Below are positions 5,398 through 5,972 of a stretch of 5,972 nt of DNA, piece by piece (within the stretch, counting starts at the first letter, position 1; each line of letters begins with the position of its first letter). The position numbers were made by a program, and so were the translations under genes. This stretch comes from Dehalococcoidales bacterium (GTDB lineage Bacteria > Chloroflexota > Dehalococcoidia > Dehalococcoidales > UBA2162), in NCBI GenBank assembly GCA_020343555.1, contig CP070800.1, positions 47,704 through 53,675 of the forward strand, read 5' to 3'. The notes under the pieces were generated by a model that worked only from the letters and a program-made list of their open reading frames with translations, had not been told where the DNA came from and ran no database searches.

Positions 5398-5489
5398 AAC
5401 TGATGAAAAATATTGGAGTAACATATGCCTGATAATCCCGTCTCGAAAAGAAGAAAATATCAAATTTCAGACAAAGCCAACCGGTTATC
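5380..5489 (+). repeat. 12-bp direct repeat with an AACCGGTT palindrome core
   Basis: CAACCGGTTATC occurs at 5380-5391, in the last codons of the lrp/asnC-like gene, and again at 5478-5489, near the start of the aminotransferase gene, 98 bp apart. The two copies are read in different frames (Q-P-V-I versus N-R-L-S), so protein similarity does not explain them. They bracket the aminotransferase translation start. They could be binding sites or chance. Confidence 0.4.
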
Positions 5490-5972
5490 ACCTTCCGGAA
5501 TCCGCAGATTTTTCGATCTTCTGGCTTCTACGGAAGGTGTTATTTCTCTCGGTGTAGGAGAACCTGATTACTCTACCCCGTGGCATATCAGTGAAGCGGC
5601 TATAAGTTCTCTTGAAAAAGGATATACGATGTATACCTCTAACTCCGGTACTCCAGAATTAAGGCAGGAATTGTCTCGACACCTGATGGATGAATATGGC
5701 ATCGACTACAATCCTGATAATGAACTGCTAATTACGGTAGGCTCAAGTGAGGCACTGGATTTGTCGATGAGGGCGTTACTGAACCCGGGAGATGAGGTTA
5801 TCATGCCTGATCCCTGCTATGTTGCCTATGAAGCATGTGTCGTCATGGCTGGCGGTATACCCGTGAAGATACCTACTTCCGAGGAAAATAATTTCGAGAT
5901 AAATCCGTCAGATGTAGAAAAACTAGTAACTGAAAAAACCAGGGCGATATTAATTGGATATCCGGCAAATCC
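5425..5972 (+). CDS. class I/II PLP-dependent aminotransferase, N-terminal part (runs off the right edge)
   Basis: ATG at 5425 follows GGAG (5415-5418) by six bases, and the frame stays open to the window end, giving 182 complete codons of an expected 380-400. The sequence follows fold-type I aminotransferases of the aspartate aminotransferase group. SDKANRLSPSGIRRFFDLL is the N-terminal helix and ISLGVGEPDYSTP the first strand with the GxGEPD motif. YTMYTSNSGTPELRQEL is the YT.N.G..ELR motif, with a tyrosine that contacts the cofactor of the partner subunit. VGSSEALDLSMRAL binds the PLP phosphate. PGDEVIMPDPCYVAYEACV and IGYPANP lead into the NPxNPTG region. The PLP-binding lysine lies beyond the window, so catalytic competence cannot be judged. 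Substrates (alanine, aspartate, aromatic or branched-chain acids) cannot be assigned. It is probably cotranscribed with the lrp/asnC-like regulator 27 bp upstream. Confidence 0.93.
   Translation, partial: MPDNPVSKRRKYQISDKANRLSPSGIRRFFDLLASTEGVISLGVGEPDYSTPWHISEAAISSLEKGYTMYTSNSGTPELRQELSRHLMDEYGIDYNPDNELLITVGSSEALDLSMRALLNPGDEVIMPDPCYVAYEACVVMAGGIPVKIPTSEENNFEINPSDVEKLVTEKTRAILIGYPAN

Overview
The window is ordinary bacterial chromosome, apart from its first ~125 bases. It carries eight gene bodies or fragments at moderate GC (about 43-47% by eye). Gene content (GatC, GatA, a short NfeD-like protein, a DUF402 protein, and an Lrp/AsnC regulator followed by a class I/II aminotransferase) resembles metagenomic Chloroflexota of the Dehalococcoidia type. 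That placement is an impression from gene content and protein style, not a demonstrated assignment.

Layout. Positions 1-125 encode the C-terminal part of an EamA/DMT-type transporter at about 62% GC. The transporter frame stops making sense at about 125. A different membrane protein, at about 43% GC and in another frame, begins there without its own N-terminus and runs to 574. This looks like a chimeric junction, either an assembly artefact or a real rearrangement. A short NfeD-like membrane protein lies on the minus strand (564-977) and overlaps the end of that membrane protein tail to tail. A compact divergent promoter region (about 980-1068) separates nfeD from a rightward gene run.

Rightward run (1069-4763): gatC, a cation diffusion facilitator (CDF) transporter, gatA, a SAM-dependent methyltransferase and a DUF402 protein. 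Gaps are 12-24 bp, so they are probably one operon. GatC and GatA are two subunits of the tRNA-dependent amidotransferase GatCAB, which makes Gln-tRNA(Gln) and/or Asn-tRNA(Asn) by transamidation. gatB is not in the window. The gatA reading frame appears to begin at an AUC codon: counting from it places the catalytic triad at K79/S154/S178, the family numbering, while the first conventional start (GTG, 2104) would remove 23 conserved residues.

Second unit (promoter at about 4836-4864, genes from 4915 to beyond the right edge): an Lrp/AsnC-type regulator with a strong ribosome binding site, then a class I/II PLP aminotransferase cut by the window end. The pairing suggests amino-acid-responsive control. 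Inverted repeats around the promoter and leader are candidate operators.

No tRNA, rRNA, CRISPR array, insertion sequence or convincing intrinsic terminator was seen. No gene-free stretch exceeds 300 bp; the longest is 151 bp (4764-4914). I found no novel multi-gene system. The points most worth checking are the junction at about 125 and the gatA start.
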